Source of the DNA: JAIQFL01 sp035295745
Lineage (GTDB): Bacteria > Acidobacteriota > Terriglobia > Bryobacterales > Bryobacteraceae
Reading direction: 5' to 3'
Assembly: GCA_035295745.1 (NCBI GenBank)
Contig: DATGIL010000072.1
Span: forward strand, 124,001-188,000
DNA: 64,000 nucleotides
Shown here: piece after piece, positions 8,061-16,398 of the stretch
Layout: each line of letters starts with the position of its first letter
Numbering within the stretch: position 1 is the stretch's first letter
The notes under the pieces: model-generated
What the model was told of the DNA's origin: nothing
The model's database searches: none
Seen by the model: the letters and a program-made list of their open reading frames with translations, nothing else
Program-made: the position numbers and the translations under genes

Positions 8061-8988
8061 GTGGGTGGAGGAGCGAATCGCAATCCTGAAACCGCCGGTT
8101 GCCTGGACCCCGGATACCGCCGCGGCCCTGCAGCGCCATCGCGTCCGCCGTCAGGACGAATGGCGCCGAGGTCCCGGATTTTGGTGGAAGTTCGCGATGG
8201 CCGCGGCGATCCTCTTGGCTATCGGATTGGCGCCTCCCACGCGGGGGCTGGCACAACGCATCTGGAGGTCGCTGACGGTGGGCCGCATCGAGGTCGTCCG
8301 TGTCGATCTGTCCGATTTGCCCGCCGACTCATCGTTGCGCGCCAGGATGATCCAAGGGCCTGGAAAGATGACCCGGGCGGACAATGCAGAGTCGGCGCGT
8401 GCTCTGGCTGGCTTTTTGCCGCGCCTCCCTGGTCCAGGATCTCTGAACGGGACGCCGGAGCTTTCGGTCGCCAGTCCGGCCGCGGCGGAAATCGTCTTGA
8501 AGGCGGACGATCTGCGGTTGCTTTTGCAGAGGGCGGGGATTGACGAAAGTGTCCCGCCCGAGTGGGACGGCGCAAGAATTGTCGTGCAAACTGGCGGATT
8601 GGTCATGGCGGAATGGCACGCAAGCGACACGATGCTGATCCAACTTTCGCCGGTGACGATGCTCGTGCCGGATCGTTTCGATCTGCGCGCGTTTACGACG
8701 CTGGCACTGCGCGGCTTGAAGGTGCCGCGCGAAGAGGCGGAGCGGCTGGGTGCGCGCATGGCGTCGACGCCGGCGTGGTTGCTGCCGGTCCGCCCGGGCG
8801 AGAAGGTCGGCATCCGCGATGTGGCGCTGCGCAGCGGAACGGCCACGATGATCTACGATCTGAATCCCGAAAACCCCGGCCGGATCGAGCGACTCACGCT
8901 GGTCTGGAGCGCCCCCGACCGCGTCTATATACTCAGCGGGCCGATGAGCGACAGCCTCGCCATTGCTACCGCGAACTCCATTGAATAG
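8047..8988 (+). CDS. Single-pass membrane protein, probable anti-sigma partner
   Basis: About 313 residues. The soluble N-terminal ~55 residues are followed by one membrane helix (KFAMAAAILLAIGLAPP) and a long extracytoplasmic region with no recognised domain. The start at 8047 has a good GGGAGAGG ribosome site and lies inside the end of the sigma gene, suggesting translational coupling. By position it should hold the sigma factor at the membrane, but no classic zinc-binding HxxxCxxC anti-sigma motif is visible, so the role is inferred from context only. Confidence 0.7.
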   Translation: MENNKWVEERIAILKPPVAWTPDTAAALQRHRVRRQDEWRRGPGFWWKFAMAAAILLAIGLAPPTRGLAQRIWRSLTVGRIEVVRVDLSDLPADSSLRARMIQGPGKMTRADNAESARALAGFLPRLPGPGSLNGTPELSVASPAAAEIVLKADDLRLLLQRAGIDESVPPEWDGARIVVQTGGLVMAEWHASDTMLIQLSPVTMLVPDRFDLRAFTTLALRGLKVPREEAERLGARMASTPAWLLPVRPGEKVGIRDVALRSGTATMIYDLNPENPGRIERLTLVWSAPDRVYILSGPMSDSLAIATANSIE

Positions 8989-9065
8989 CCCCCGAGGGGC
9001 GGAGCCGCTGCCCGCCCCCCACTTTCCCCGCAAGCGAAGTCATCCCGCTACACTGGTACTTCGCC

Positions 9066-10730
9066 ATGAAACTGCAAAGCCACACCATCACTCAGGGACG
9101 CGACCGCGCCCCCGCGCGCGCCATGCTGAAAGCCATCGGCTTCACCGACGAGGATCTCGCCAAGCCGATTATCGGGGTCGCCAATACCTGGATCGAAACC
9201 ATGCCCTGCAACTATAACCTGCGCGACCTGGCCGTCAAGGTGAAGGAGGGCATTCGTGCCGCCGGTGGAACTCCCATGGAGTTCAACACGATCGCCATCT
9301 CCGACGGCGTCACCATGGGCACCGAAGGCATGAAAGCGTCGCTGGTGAGCCGCGAAGTGATTGCCGATTCAATCGAGCTTCTGGTGCGCGGCCATATGTT
9401 CGACGGAGTAGTGGCGCTGGTCGCCTGCGACAAGACGATTCCCGGCGCTGCCATGGCGCTGCTCCGGCTCAACATCCCAGGCGTGATTCTGTACGGCGGT
9501 TCGATCCTCCCGGGCAAACACAACGGCTGCGATATCACGATTCAGGACGTGTTTGAAGCAGTCGGCGCCAATGCCCGCGGCCGCATGTCCGACGCGGAAC
9601 TTCTCGATATCGAGGACCACGCCTGCCCCGGCGCCGGCGCCTGCGGAGGCCAGTTCACCGCCAACACCATGGCGACTGTGATGGAGTTGATTGGGCTCGC
9701 GCCGATGGGCACGGCCGCCGTTCCCCAGGTGGATGCCGGCAAGAACGAGGTGGCGTATCGCTGCGGCCAGATCGTGATGGACGCGGTTCGCAACGACCGC
9801 AAGGCGCGCGACATCTGCACTCGCACCGCGTTCGACAATGCCATTGCTGGCGTGGCTGCGACGGCCGGATCGACCAATGCTGTGCTGCACCTCCTGGCGA
9901 TGGCACGCGAGGCCGAGGTCCCGCTTTCCATCGATGACTTCGACGGCATCTCGGCGCGCACGCCGGTGATTGTCGACATCAAGCCGGGCGGGCGCTTTGT
10001 GGCGGTGGATGTTCATAAGGCCGGAGGTATTGGGGTGATCGCGAAGCGCCTGGTGGAGGGCAAGTTTGTGGATGGGTCGGTGACGACGATCACTGGGCGC
10101 ACCTTTGCCGCGGAGGCCGCGGACGCGGTGGAAACGGCGGGCCAGGAAGTAATCCGGCCCTTGAACCAGCCGCTGAAGCCGCGCGGCGGGATTGCGATTC
10201 TGCGGGGCAACCTGGCGCCCGAAGGCTGCGTGATCAAGCTGGCCGGGCACGATAAAAAGGTGCATCAGGGACCCGCCCGCGTCTTCGAGCGCGAGGAAGA
10301 CGCGATGCACGCCGTGACCGAAGGCAAGATCCAAGCGGGCGATGTCGTGGTGATTCGATACGAGGGTCCACGCGGCGGCCCCGGAATGCGCGAGATGCTG
10401 GGAGTGACTGGAGCGATTGTGGGGGCCGGGCTCTCCGACAGCGTGGCGTTAGTAACAGACGGCCGGTTCAGCGGAGCGACTCACGGGTTCATGATCGCGC
10501 ACGTGGCTCCCGAGGCGTTCAACGGCGGCCCCATTGCCGCGGTGCACGAAGGAGACACGATCACGATTGATGCGAATCGCGGGGTGCTCGACGTAGAAAT
10601 TCCCGCGGAAGAATTGGCAGCCCGGCTGGCGGCATGGAAGGCGCCGGCGCCTCGCTATCAAACTGGAGTTTTCGCGAAGTATTGCAGGCTGGTGTCGTCT
10701 GCGTCAGAAGGAGCAGTGACAGGAAGGTAG
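9066..10730 (+). CDS. ilvD: Dihydroxy-acid dehydratase
   Basis: A 554-residue enzyme of valine, leucine, isoleucine and pantothenate synthesis that converts 2,3-dihydroxy-3-methylbutanoate to 2-oxoisovalerate in the cytoplasm. Diagnostic segments are ANTWIETMPCNYNLRDLA, the iron-sulfur cysteine motifs CDKTIPG and ACPGAGACGGQFTANTM, GSTNAVLHLLA, and DGRFSGATHGFMIAHVAPEA near the C-terminus. Length and motifs match IlvD rather than the sugar-acid dehydratase EDD. It is a single gene with no other ilv or leu gene next to it. Confidence 0.97.
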   Translation: MKLQSHTITQGRDRAPARAMLKAIGFTDEDLAKPIIGVANTWIETMPCNYNLRDLAVKVKEGIRAAGGTPMEFNTIAISDGVTMGTEGMKASLVSREVIADSIELLVRGHMFDGVVALVACDKTIPGAAMALLRLNIPGVILYGGSILPGKHNGCDITIQDVFEAVGANARGRMSDAELLDIEDHACPGAGACGGQFTANTMATVMELIGLAPMGTAAVPQVDAGKNEVAYRCGQIVMDAVRNDRKARDICTRTAFDNAIAGVAATAGSTNAVLHLLAMAREAEVPLSIDDFDGISARTPVIVDIKPGGRFVAVDVHKAGGIGVIAKRLVEGKFVDGSVTTITGRTFAAEAADAVETAGQEVIRPLNQPLKPRGGIAILRGNLAPEGCVIKLAGHDKKVHQGPARVFEREEDAMHAVTEGKIQAGDVVVIRYEGPRGGPGMREMLGVTGAIVGAGLSDSVALVTDGRFSGATHGFMIAHVAPEAFNGGPIAAVHEGDTITIDANRGVLDVEIPAEELAARLAAWKAPAPRYQTGVFAKYCRLVSSASEGAVTGR

Positions 10731-10765
10731 TCAGGCTTGTGGGTCCCCATGCCGGCCCGCAGAAT

Positions 10766-11044
10766 GTGGCGCAAACACTCTTGTTTGCAGCGTCGAGACT
10801 CTTCTCGACGCTTTTCGGGCCTCCAGAAGAGTTCGCGACGAATGCCTGTTCGCGATGTTTTCTAACGGCAGATCGGTGTAGACGCGACATGGTGTCGACG
10901 CTGCAAACAGGAGTGGTCTTGGGCTGCTTCGCCGCCATGGATTCCGATGAAAGCGGCGCGTTCGCCGGGCAGATCGGCTCGGCCATGGTGACACGGCGCG
11001 AACCCCTAACCCCCAACCCCTGCTTTCAAGGGTGTTTGCGCCAC
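10766..11044. repeat. Dispersed inverted-repeat element, two nested right ends
   Basis: Begins with GTGGCGCAAACACTC and a small hairpin CGTCGAGACTCTTCTCGACG. An inverted, decayed copy of that arm lies at about 10881-10920, and a second inverted terminus (GGGTGTTTGCGCCAC) ends at 11044, touching the stop codon of the glycosyltransferase gene. Related elements are at 24727-24781 and 39339-39486. The gap of 314 bases between ilvD and the glycosyltransferase holds nothing else. Confidence 0.75.
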
Positions 11045-12664
11045 TTAGGAAGCTTGTCTGAGAGTCGCGAGTTTCTGCTGCTTCAACCACCGCAAGCGGC
11101 CTTGATGCTCCTGGTACAGCGTGCCGAAGCCCGCCCAGTAGTAGCCGCACACGAACAGCAGCAAGAATGGAATCGAGAAGAAGTTGTACGTCTCGATGGC
11201 GAATCCGATCATCGCCGCGAAGTAGGAGCCCACCAGAATCTCTACGTACGGCAGCCAGCCGCTGCGGCGACGGTACTTCTTCACTTCCAGATTCATCGGC
11301 CGGTCGCCGATCGCGTATTTCGGAGTTCTCGCGAACGCCGTCTGTACGCCGAACAACGCCTCCAGCACCGCACGCGTATTGATAATCGTCAATCCGACGC
11401 CGACCGCCATCAGCATCGGCAACAGCAGAATAGTCCGTTTCCAGCTCTTGGGATATAACTCTCTTTGTGCCACCACGTAGAACAGCGAGATCGACCAGAA
11501 GGAAGCGGCGATCAGCGGCATGTCGATCAGCACCATGTGCCACAGACCCATGTAAAACCGCACGATCATCACCGGCAAGATGAGCGCCGAGATCACGACC
11601 ATCAGCGGGTACGAAATATTGGGCGTCAGATGCAGGAACGCTTCTGCCTTGACCCTCTTCGGAATATCCGCCTTTAAAATCGCAGGCAGCAATTTCTTCG
11701 CACACTGTGTGAGCCCTTTGGCCCACCGCGACTGCTGTACTTGGAATCCGTGCATCTCCACGGGCAGTTCCGAGGGACAATCCAAGCCTGGCAGATAAAC
11801 GAATCGCCAGCCCTTCAACTGCGCGCGATAGCTCAGATCCGAGTCTTCCGTCAGCGTGTCATGCTGCCAGCCACCCGCGTCGTCGATCATCTCTTTGCGC
11901 AGCATGCCAGCGGTGCCGTTGAAGTTGAAGAAATACCCCGCGCTGGAACGGGCTCCGTGCTCCAGAATGAAATGCCCGTCCAACAGAATCGCTTCGACCT
12001 CAGTCAGGAAGTTGTAATCGCGATTAATGTAACTCCATCGCGTTTGCACGACTCCGACCTTGGGATCGGCAAAGTAGTGGACCGTCCGCATCAGAAAGTC
12101 GGCGGGTGGGCAGAAATCGGCGTCGAACACTGCGACGAAATCGCCTGTGGCCGTTTTCAGCCCCTCCTGCAAAGCCCCCGCCTTATAGCCGTGGCGATTC
12201 GACCGATGATGGTACTCGATGGGATGACCCATCGTGTGATAGCGCTCCACCAGGGCCTCGGCGAATGGCGCCGTGTCGTCGGTGGAATCGTCCAGCACCT
12301 GGATTTGCAGCAGTTCGCGCGGGTATTCGATCTTGAGGATCTCTTCGATCAGCCTCTCCACTACGTACCGCTCGTTGTAGAGCGGGAGCTGAATCGTCAC
12401 CGGGGGGAGGTGGTCGAACCGGACTTTGGACGGTTCGGTGGTGGCCTTCTTCCGGTGCTTAAAGTAGGTTCGGATGACATCGTACCGGTGAAGACCGTAC
12501 ACCGACAGAATTGTCAGAACCGTGAAGTACGGAATCAGCAGCGCCCAGTCGAAGCCCGTAAGCCGGTGGACGTCGGCAAACGGCGTGTCGGCAAAAACAC
12601 GCTGCATTAACCGCTCGGCGGCGGAGTGAGCCACCAGGAAAGCCAACGGAACACTTACAGCCAT
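11045..12664 (-). CDS. Family 2 glycosyltransferase, cellulose synthase-like
   Basis: A 539-residue processive beta-glycosyltransferase. An N-terminal membrane helix precedes the catalytic GT-A domain with DDSTDD, DADF, TEDSD (catalytic base) and QQSRW (the Q-x-x-R-W acceptor motif) between about residues 120 and 310. Four or five further membrane helices follow (for example ISYPLMVVISALILPVMIV). It resembles the CslA/glucomannan-type synthases common in soil bacteria and probably makes and exports an exopolysaccharide. No BcsB, BcsC or PilZ domain is present. The substrate sugar cannot be told from sequence. A CCCGTT/AACGGG hairpin (12674-12696) lies in its leader. Confidence 0.87.
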   Translation of the reverse strand: MAVSVPLAFLVAHSAAERLMQRVFADTPFADVHRLTGFDWALLIPYFTVLTILSVYGLHRYDVIRTYFKHRKKATTEPSKVRFDHLPPVTIQLPLYNERYVVERLIEEILKIEYPRELLQIQVLDDSTDDTAPFAEALVERYHTMGHPIEYHHRSNRHGYKAGALQEGLKTATGDFVAVFDADFCPPADFLMRTVHYFADPKVGVVQTRWSYINRDYNFLTEVEAILLDGHFILEHGARSSAGYFFNFNGTAGMLRKEMIDDAGGWQHDTLTEDSDLSYRAQLKGWRFVYLPGLDCPSELPVEMHGFQVQQSRWAKGLTQCAKKLLPAILKADIPKRVKAEAFLHLTPNISYPLMVVISALILPVMIVRFYMGLWHMVLIDMPLIAASFWSISLFYVVAQRELYPKSWKRTILLLPMLMAVGVGLTIINTRAVLEALFGVQTAFARTPKYAIGDRPMNLEVKKYRRRSGWLPYVEILVGSYFAAMIGFAIETYNFFSIPFLLLFVCGYYWAGFGTLYQEHQGRLRWLKQQKLATLRQAS

Positions 12665-12748
12665 ATCAAAGAGCCCGTTAACGTCGGGCCAACGGGTCCT
12701 GCACTATGTTGGAGCAAGATCATATTAACAGATGGCACGCTTGACATC

Positions 12749-12761
12749 TAGTACGGTACTA
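12749..12761. promoter_or_regulatory. Perfect 13-bp palindrome upstream of the glycosyltransferase
   Basis: TAGTACGGTACTA is fully self-complementary about its central base. Read leftward it lies about 20 bases upstream of a TAATAT -10-like box (12722-12727) of the glycosyltransferase gene, so it would cover the -35 region, a typical repressor site. A second GGTAC follows at 12767. Confidence 0.4.
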
Positions 12762-12781
12762 CCCTTGGTACAGTTCCAAAT

Positions 12782-14071
12782 TTACTGTCTTCGGTAAATA
12801 ACTCCTTCTTTCATTACGAAAAACACCTTTTCCACTTGCCGGATGTTCTGCTCGGGATTTCCCGGACACGCCACGATGTCCGCGAGCTTCCCAGCTTCCA
12901 GAGTGCCAGTGCGGTCGGCGATACCAAGCAACTCCGCGTCCACCGAAGTTCCGGCCTTGAGGGCGGCGACCGGCTTCATTCCCATGTCCACAAGCTGGTG
13001 AAATTCCTCCGCATTCCGCCCGTGCGGGTAGACCGCGGCATCCGTCCCGATGGCGATCTTCACCCCTTTGGCGATGGCCTTCCGGACGGTATCTTGCAGC
13101 GAAGCCATGGCCAGCCGCGCTTTCTTTTCGATAGGCGGCGGCACATATCCGTCGCTCAGCATCTCGCGTAGCCCCTCGGCCGCCATCATGGTCGGGACGT
13201 AGTAGGTGCCGCGCGTCTTCATCATGTCCATTGCTTCGTCGTCGAGAAAAGTTCCGTGCTCGATGGAATCGATCCCCGCGCGGATGGCTCGCTTCGCGCC
13301 GGCGGCTCCATGCGCATGAGCCGCCGTCTTGCGGCGCAAAGCATGGGCCTCATCGACCAATGCGTCCAGTTCGGCCTGCGTCAACTGCGGAGTATCTACG
13401 TCGTCGGTAAGAGAAAGCACGCCGCCGGTGGCGCAGGTTTTGATCACATCCGCGCCATGCTTGATGTTGTATCGGACCGCCTGACGCGCCTGGTCAGGGC
13501 TGTTGATAACGCCATCCGCGATGCCGGTCTCCCGTCCGAAGATCATCGGCGCGAATCCGGCCGTGGGGTCGCAGTGCCCGCCGGTTGCGCCGAGTGCGTG
13601 TACCGACACCAGCATGCGTGGCCCCGGAATCTTGCCGTCATTGATTGCGTTGCGCAGCCCCACGTCAATATAGTCTTCCGATCCGAGATCCCGGACGGTG
13701 GTGAAACCGCCCATCAGCGTCTTTCGAACCGTCTCGGAGGCGTCGAGCGCGCGCTCCGCCACGGTCTTCTTGAGCAGATCCAACTCGCCCTGGCGGTAGT
13801 CCCGGTAATACGGATCCGAAAGATGGGTGTGGGCATCCATGAAGCCCGGCAGAATGGTCGCGTCGCCCAGATCGATCGTTTCCGCACCCGCCGGGATCGC
13901 GGAACCCGGTCCCACCGCGACGATCTTTCCCCCGGTCACGACTACCAGTCCGGGAGAGACCAGGTGGTCGCTTTTGCCGTCGAAAAGGTGCGCAGCCTTC
14001 AGCACCGTGGTCTTGCCGTCTGCCGCCATGGCAGCCGGAAGTGCCAGGCAGAGAACCAGAAGTGTGCGCAT
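12782..14071 (-). CDS. Secreted metal-dependent amidohydrolase
   Basis: About 429 residues with a signal peptide (MRTLLVLCLALPAAMA). The amidohydrolase metal site is visible: HTH in GFMDAHTHLSDP (about residue 85), a candidate carbamylated Lys in GADVIKTCATGG, two His in AHAHGAAG and SIEHGTF, and the Asp in IGTDAAV. This is the imidazolonepropionase/prolidase-like clade that hydrolyses cyclic amides or X-Pro dipeptides; substrate unknown. I took ATG 14071 because the signal peptide starts there; an upstream extension to 14263 would run through the divergent DUF1080 gene. Only 16 bases separate it from that gene. Confidence 0.86.
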   Translation of the reverse strand: MRTLLVLCLALPAAMAADGKTTVLKAAHLFDGKSDHLVSPGLVVVTGGKIVAVGPGSAIPAGAETIDLGDATILPGFMDAHTHLSDPYYRDYRQGELDLLKKTVAERALDASETVRKTLMGGFTTVRDLGSEDYIDVGLRNAINDGKIPGPRMLVSVHALGATGGHCDPTAGFAPMIFGRETGIADGVINSPDQARQAVRYNIKHGADVIKTCATGGVLSLTDDVDTPQLTQAELDALVDEAHALRRKTAAHAHGAAGAKRAIRAGIDSIEHGTFLDDEAMDMMKTRGTYYVPTMMAAEGLREMLSDGYVPPPIEKKARLAMASLQDTVRKAIAKGVKIAIGTDAAVYPHGRNAEEFHQLVDMGMKPVAALKAGTSVDAELLGIADRTGTLEAGKLADIVACPGNPEQNIRQVEKVFFVMKEGVIYRRQ

Positions 14072-14087
14072 AGGCGAAAATAATACC

Positions 14088-14684
14088 ATGCGCACGCTGA
14101 TTCTGCTTCCGATCCTGCTTTTGGGAGGGACCTCCACAGCCCATAGCCAGGCGGTTCCCCGGGGATGGCGGCCGCTCTTCAATGGCAAGGACCTGGATGG
14201 GTGGGCTGTAGTGGGTGCGCAGGGCAAGCCAGCCTTCACTGTGGAGGACGGCGAGATCCGCACGCAGTCGGGCGACGGCCTCCTCTGCTACACGCGCGAG
14301 AAGCTCGGCAATGTCACCTTGCGCGTGATCTACCGAATGGAGAACTCGAAGGGCGCCGGCGGCATCCTGATTCGCCTGCCTGGGCCGGCGTCGATTCCCA
14401 ATGCGATGGAGGTGCGGATCGATGATCGCGGCGATGAGCGGCACGTGACCGGCGTGATCGACTCGTCGACCCAGGCGCTCTCGCGCGCAGTCAAGATGGA
14501 GGGCGAGTGGAACACCATGGACATCACGATGCAAGGTTCGCGAACGATCGTAAAGCTGAATGGCGCATTAGTCTCGGACTACGATGGATCGCGAATCGCA
14601 GCGCCCGAATCGGGCTACATCGCGCTACGGCCCCCGGATGACAGGGCCGCCGTCTGGATCCGTGAGATCAGTGTGCGACCGTAA
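14088..14684 (+). CDS. Secreted DUF1080 (3-keto-disaccharide hydrolase-like) protein
   Basis: About 198 residues. A signal peptide (MRTLILLPILLLGGTSTAHS) is followed by one DUF1080 jelly-roll domain: WRPLFNGKDLDGWAVVG near the start, then TLRVIYRMENSKGAGGILIRL and EWNTMDITMQGSRTIVKLNG. Proteins of this concanavalin-like fold include 3-keto-glycoside hydrolases; the exact substrate here is unknown. This is one of three DUF1080 genes in the window. It is divergent from the amidohydrolase and convergent with the DUF3052 gene, with a 3-base gap. Confidence 0.85.
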   Translation: MRTLILLPILLLGGTSTAHSQAVPRGWRPLFNGKDLDGWAVVGAQGKPAFTVEDGEIRTQSGDGLLCYTREKLGNVTLRVIYRMENSKGAGGILIRLPGPASIPNAMEVRIDDRGDERHVTGVIDSSTQALSRAVKMEGEWNTMDITMQGSRTIVKLNGALVSDYDGSRIAAPESGYIALRPPDDRAAVWIREISVRP

Positions 14685-14687
14685 CGG

Positions 14688-15290
14688 CTACCGCTTTTCG
14701 GCCGGCACCACGAATTTCAGTCCCGTGTGGGTTGGGGAGAACGCCGCCACCTTTACGTCCTTCAATCCAGCGGTGCGGCCAGCCTCAATCACCTCAACCT
14801 CGCGGATCGACGTAACGCCTTTCGGGTAGACCACCCAGATCGCGCCGTCCGTCTTCATCCCGCCCGTCAATGTCCCGATTTTGCGCAGATCGGCCGCCGT
14901 TGTCGCGGCGAGCAAGACCAGATCCACCTTGCCCTGTCCCTCTGCGATCACGGCGTCTTTCGCTCGCAACTCCTCGAGGAAATCGCTTTCGAAGTCGCCG
15001 GCCAGGCGCAGAGTCAGCCCCGCCTTGACGCCCAGCTTATCCATCCGCGAGGGAGGATGCAGAATCTTCTCGCGCCACTTCTCCGCTGCCTTGCCTAGTT
15101 CGAACGCAGCCTCGCCGCCGTCATAGGCGAGCGTGAGCACCCCGTCCGCAGCGTTCACCGACTTGAGATCTCTCAGCAGAATCTTCAGCCGTTGGTCGCC
15201 CCGAAACAGCACGTAATCCGTCTCGAGGTAGGCCTTTCCCTTCAGCACCTTCCGCTGATAATGCATCCGGCATTCGAGTTCCTGTCCCAT
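14688..15290 (-). CDS. DUF3052-like protein
   Basis: A 200-residue cytoplasmic protein. The C-terminal ~120 residues resemble DUF3052: MDKLGVKAGLTLRL, then VDLVLLAATTAADLRKI, GAIWVVYPKG and a GLKFVVPAEKR ending. The N-terminal ~80 residues form a small beta-rich part (LETDYVLFRGDQRLKILLRDLKSV). Biochemical role unknown. It is the last gene of a tight three-gene operon: its ATG is adjacent to the stop of the SRPBCC gene. Confidence 0.75.
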   Translation of the reverse strand: MGQELECRMHYQRKVLKGKAYLETDYVLFRGDQRLKILLRDLKSVNAADGVLTLAYDGGEAAFELGKAAEKWREKILHPPSRMDKLGVKAGLTLRLAGDFESDFLEELRAKDAVIAEGQGKVDLVLLAATTAADLRKIGTLTGGMKTDGAIWVVYPKGVTSIREVEVIEAGRTAGLKDVKVAAFSPTHTGLKFVVPAEKR

Positions 15291-15806
15291 CTAGGCCTCA
15301 ATTCCGGGGGTCTCATGGAACTTCACTCCCAGGTCGCGCAGGTACCCTTCGATGCTGGCGTTGTAGCCGAAGAAGAATCGCGCCATAAAGCGAAAGATCA
15401 CGTTGTAGATCTCGCCGTTTTCGTGAACTCGCAACTCCGACCCGGCGCCGGGAACGCGGGTAATTTCGAAGGTCCATGTGCCGCCGAAGGGAAGTCCTTT
15501 GTCGGCAATACGCACTGCGAGGCGTGAGGGTGGCGACGCTTCCACCAACTCGTAGGTGACCTTCTGATGGTGGGTGTCTTCCTCCCACCAGCGTTTGCGG
15601 CCATCTTCCTCGGGCAGCACACCGAATTTCTCCACCCCAGTACGCCAATCCGGAGGCCCCGCGATCACTGCGTAGAGCGCTTCCGGTGAGACGCGATAAC
15701 GTGCCCGCCGCGTCGCATGATGCCGCGACGGCAGCATCGCTCCCACTAGCGCCACCAGCCCCACCAATACCACAAGGCCCGCGCCAATCCACAAAACCCA
15801 CCTCAT
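15291..15806 (-). CDS. SRPBCC family protein with N-terminal membrane anchor
   Basis: A 171-residue protein. One membrane helix (WIGAGLVVLVGLVALVGAML) is followed by a START/SRPBCC-like domain (RYRVSPEALYAVIAGPPDWRTG, then VTYELVEASPPSRLAVRI and GGTWTFEITRV). Such folds bind hydrophobic ligands or act as cyclases; no catalytic residues can be assigned. It starts inside the marR-like stop (4-base ATGA overlap) and ends at the start of the DUF3052 gene, so the three are almost certainly cotranscribed. Confidence 0.8.
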   Translation of the reverse strand: MRWVLWIGAGLVVLVGLVALVGAMLPSRHHATRRARYRVSPEALYAVIAGPPDWRTGVEKFGVLPEEDGRKRWWEEDTHHQKVTYELVEASPPSRLAVRIADKGLPFGGTWTFEITRVPGAGSELRVHENGEIYNVIFRFMARFFFGYNASIEGYLRDLGVKFHETPGIEA

Positions 15807-16282
15807 GCGGCCCCTCCTTTCAGAATGCGATTCAGGTCGCCCGACGCCACCATCTCCCGGGCTGCCTCCGCCAACAGTTCGAGTCCGTCGAGAGCCTGTC
15901 TCCGGCGGGCCTCGTCGAGATGATGGAGCATCGCGGCAACGAGGTCAGGCTCCAGCACCTTCTGCTGGCGTTTGACGCCCACGCCGGAAGGCGTGAGCCG
16001 CAGATCCACGCGCCGCTTATCGGCGGCATTGCGCTCCCGCGTGACGTACCCGCCGCGCTCCAGCCGATCGACCGTAAGCGACATGGTCGAGGCGGTGACT
16101 CCCATATGGCGCGCCAGGTTGAAGAGCGATGTGCTTTCGACATCGTCGAGATGGTCGAGCACGCTAGCCTGGTGTGCGCTCAGAATCGCTCCCGATTCCT
16201 GGTCCCGGACATGCCGGGGGTGGCAGGCGAAATAGATTTGCGGGTAGCAGCGGAGCACACTCTCCACCTCCGGCGACGGCAT
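15803..16282 (-). CDS. MarR family transcriptional regulator
   Basis: About 159 residues. The MarR winged helix is visible: STSLFNLARHMGVTASTMSLTVDRLERGGYVTR (helix-turn-helix) followed by ADKRRVDLRLTPSG (wing). Flanking helices would form the dimer interface. I prefer ATG 16282 over an in-frame ATG at 16318, because the latter falls inside the probable operator. It heads a leftward operon with the SRPBCC and DUF3052 genes and probably represses it; effector unknown. Confidence 0.87.
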   Translation of the reverse strand: MPSPEVESVLRCYPQIYFACHPRHVRDQESGAILSAHQASVLDHLDDVESTSLFNLARHMGVTASTMSLTVDRLERGGYVTRERNAADKRRVDLRLTPSGVGVKRQQKVLEPDLVAAMLHHLDEARRRQALDGLELLAEAAREMVASGDLNRILKGGAA

Positions 16283-16299
16283 GGAAATCAGTCTAAGGC

Positions 16300-16328
16300 A
16301 ATTAGTTTCATTTGTCAAAGCAAATTAA
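16300..16328. promoter_or_regulatory. Candidate MarR operator
   Basis: An AT-rich imperfect inverted repeat (AATTAGTTT opposite AAAGCAAATT, with TTTGTCAAA in the centre) just upstream of the marR-like gene, in the 116-bp gap shared with the divergent secreted-protein gene. Confidence 0.4.
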
Positions 16329-16398
16329 CTGGCGACTTTGGACCTCCAAGTCAAGAAGAACACACACCCGGTATCATGAAGCGGGAGAACCCTTTCGC

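Noticed and set aside
9369..10334. A 321-codon minus-strand frame within ilvD
   Set aside because: Shadow of the ilvD coding frame; no protein family features.
12741..12746. Plus-strand TTGACA as a promoter
   Set aside because: No plus-strand gene follows, and the nearby genes are on the minus strand; consensus match is probably chance.
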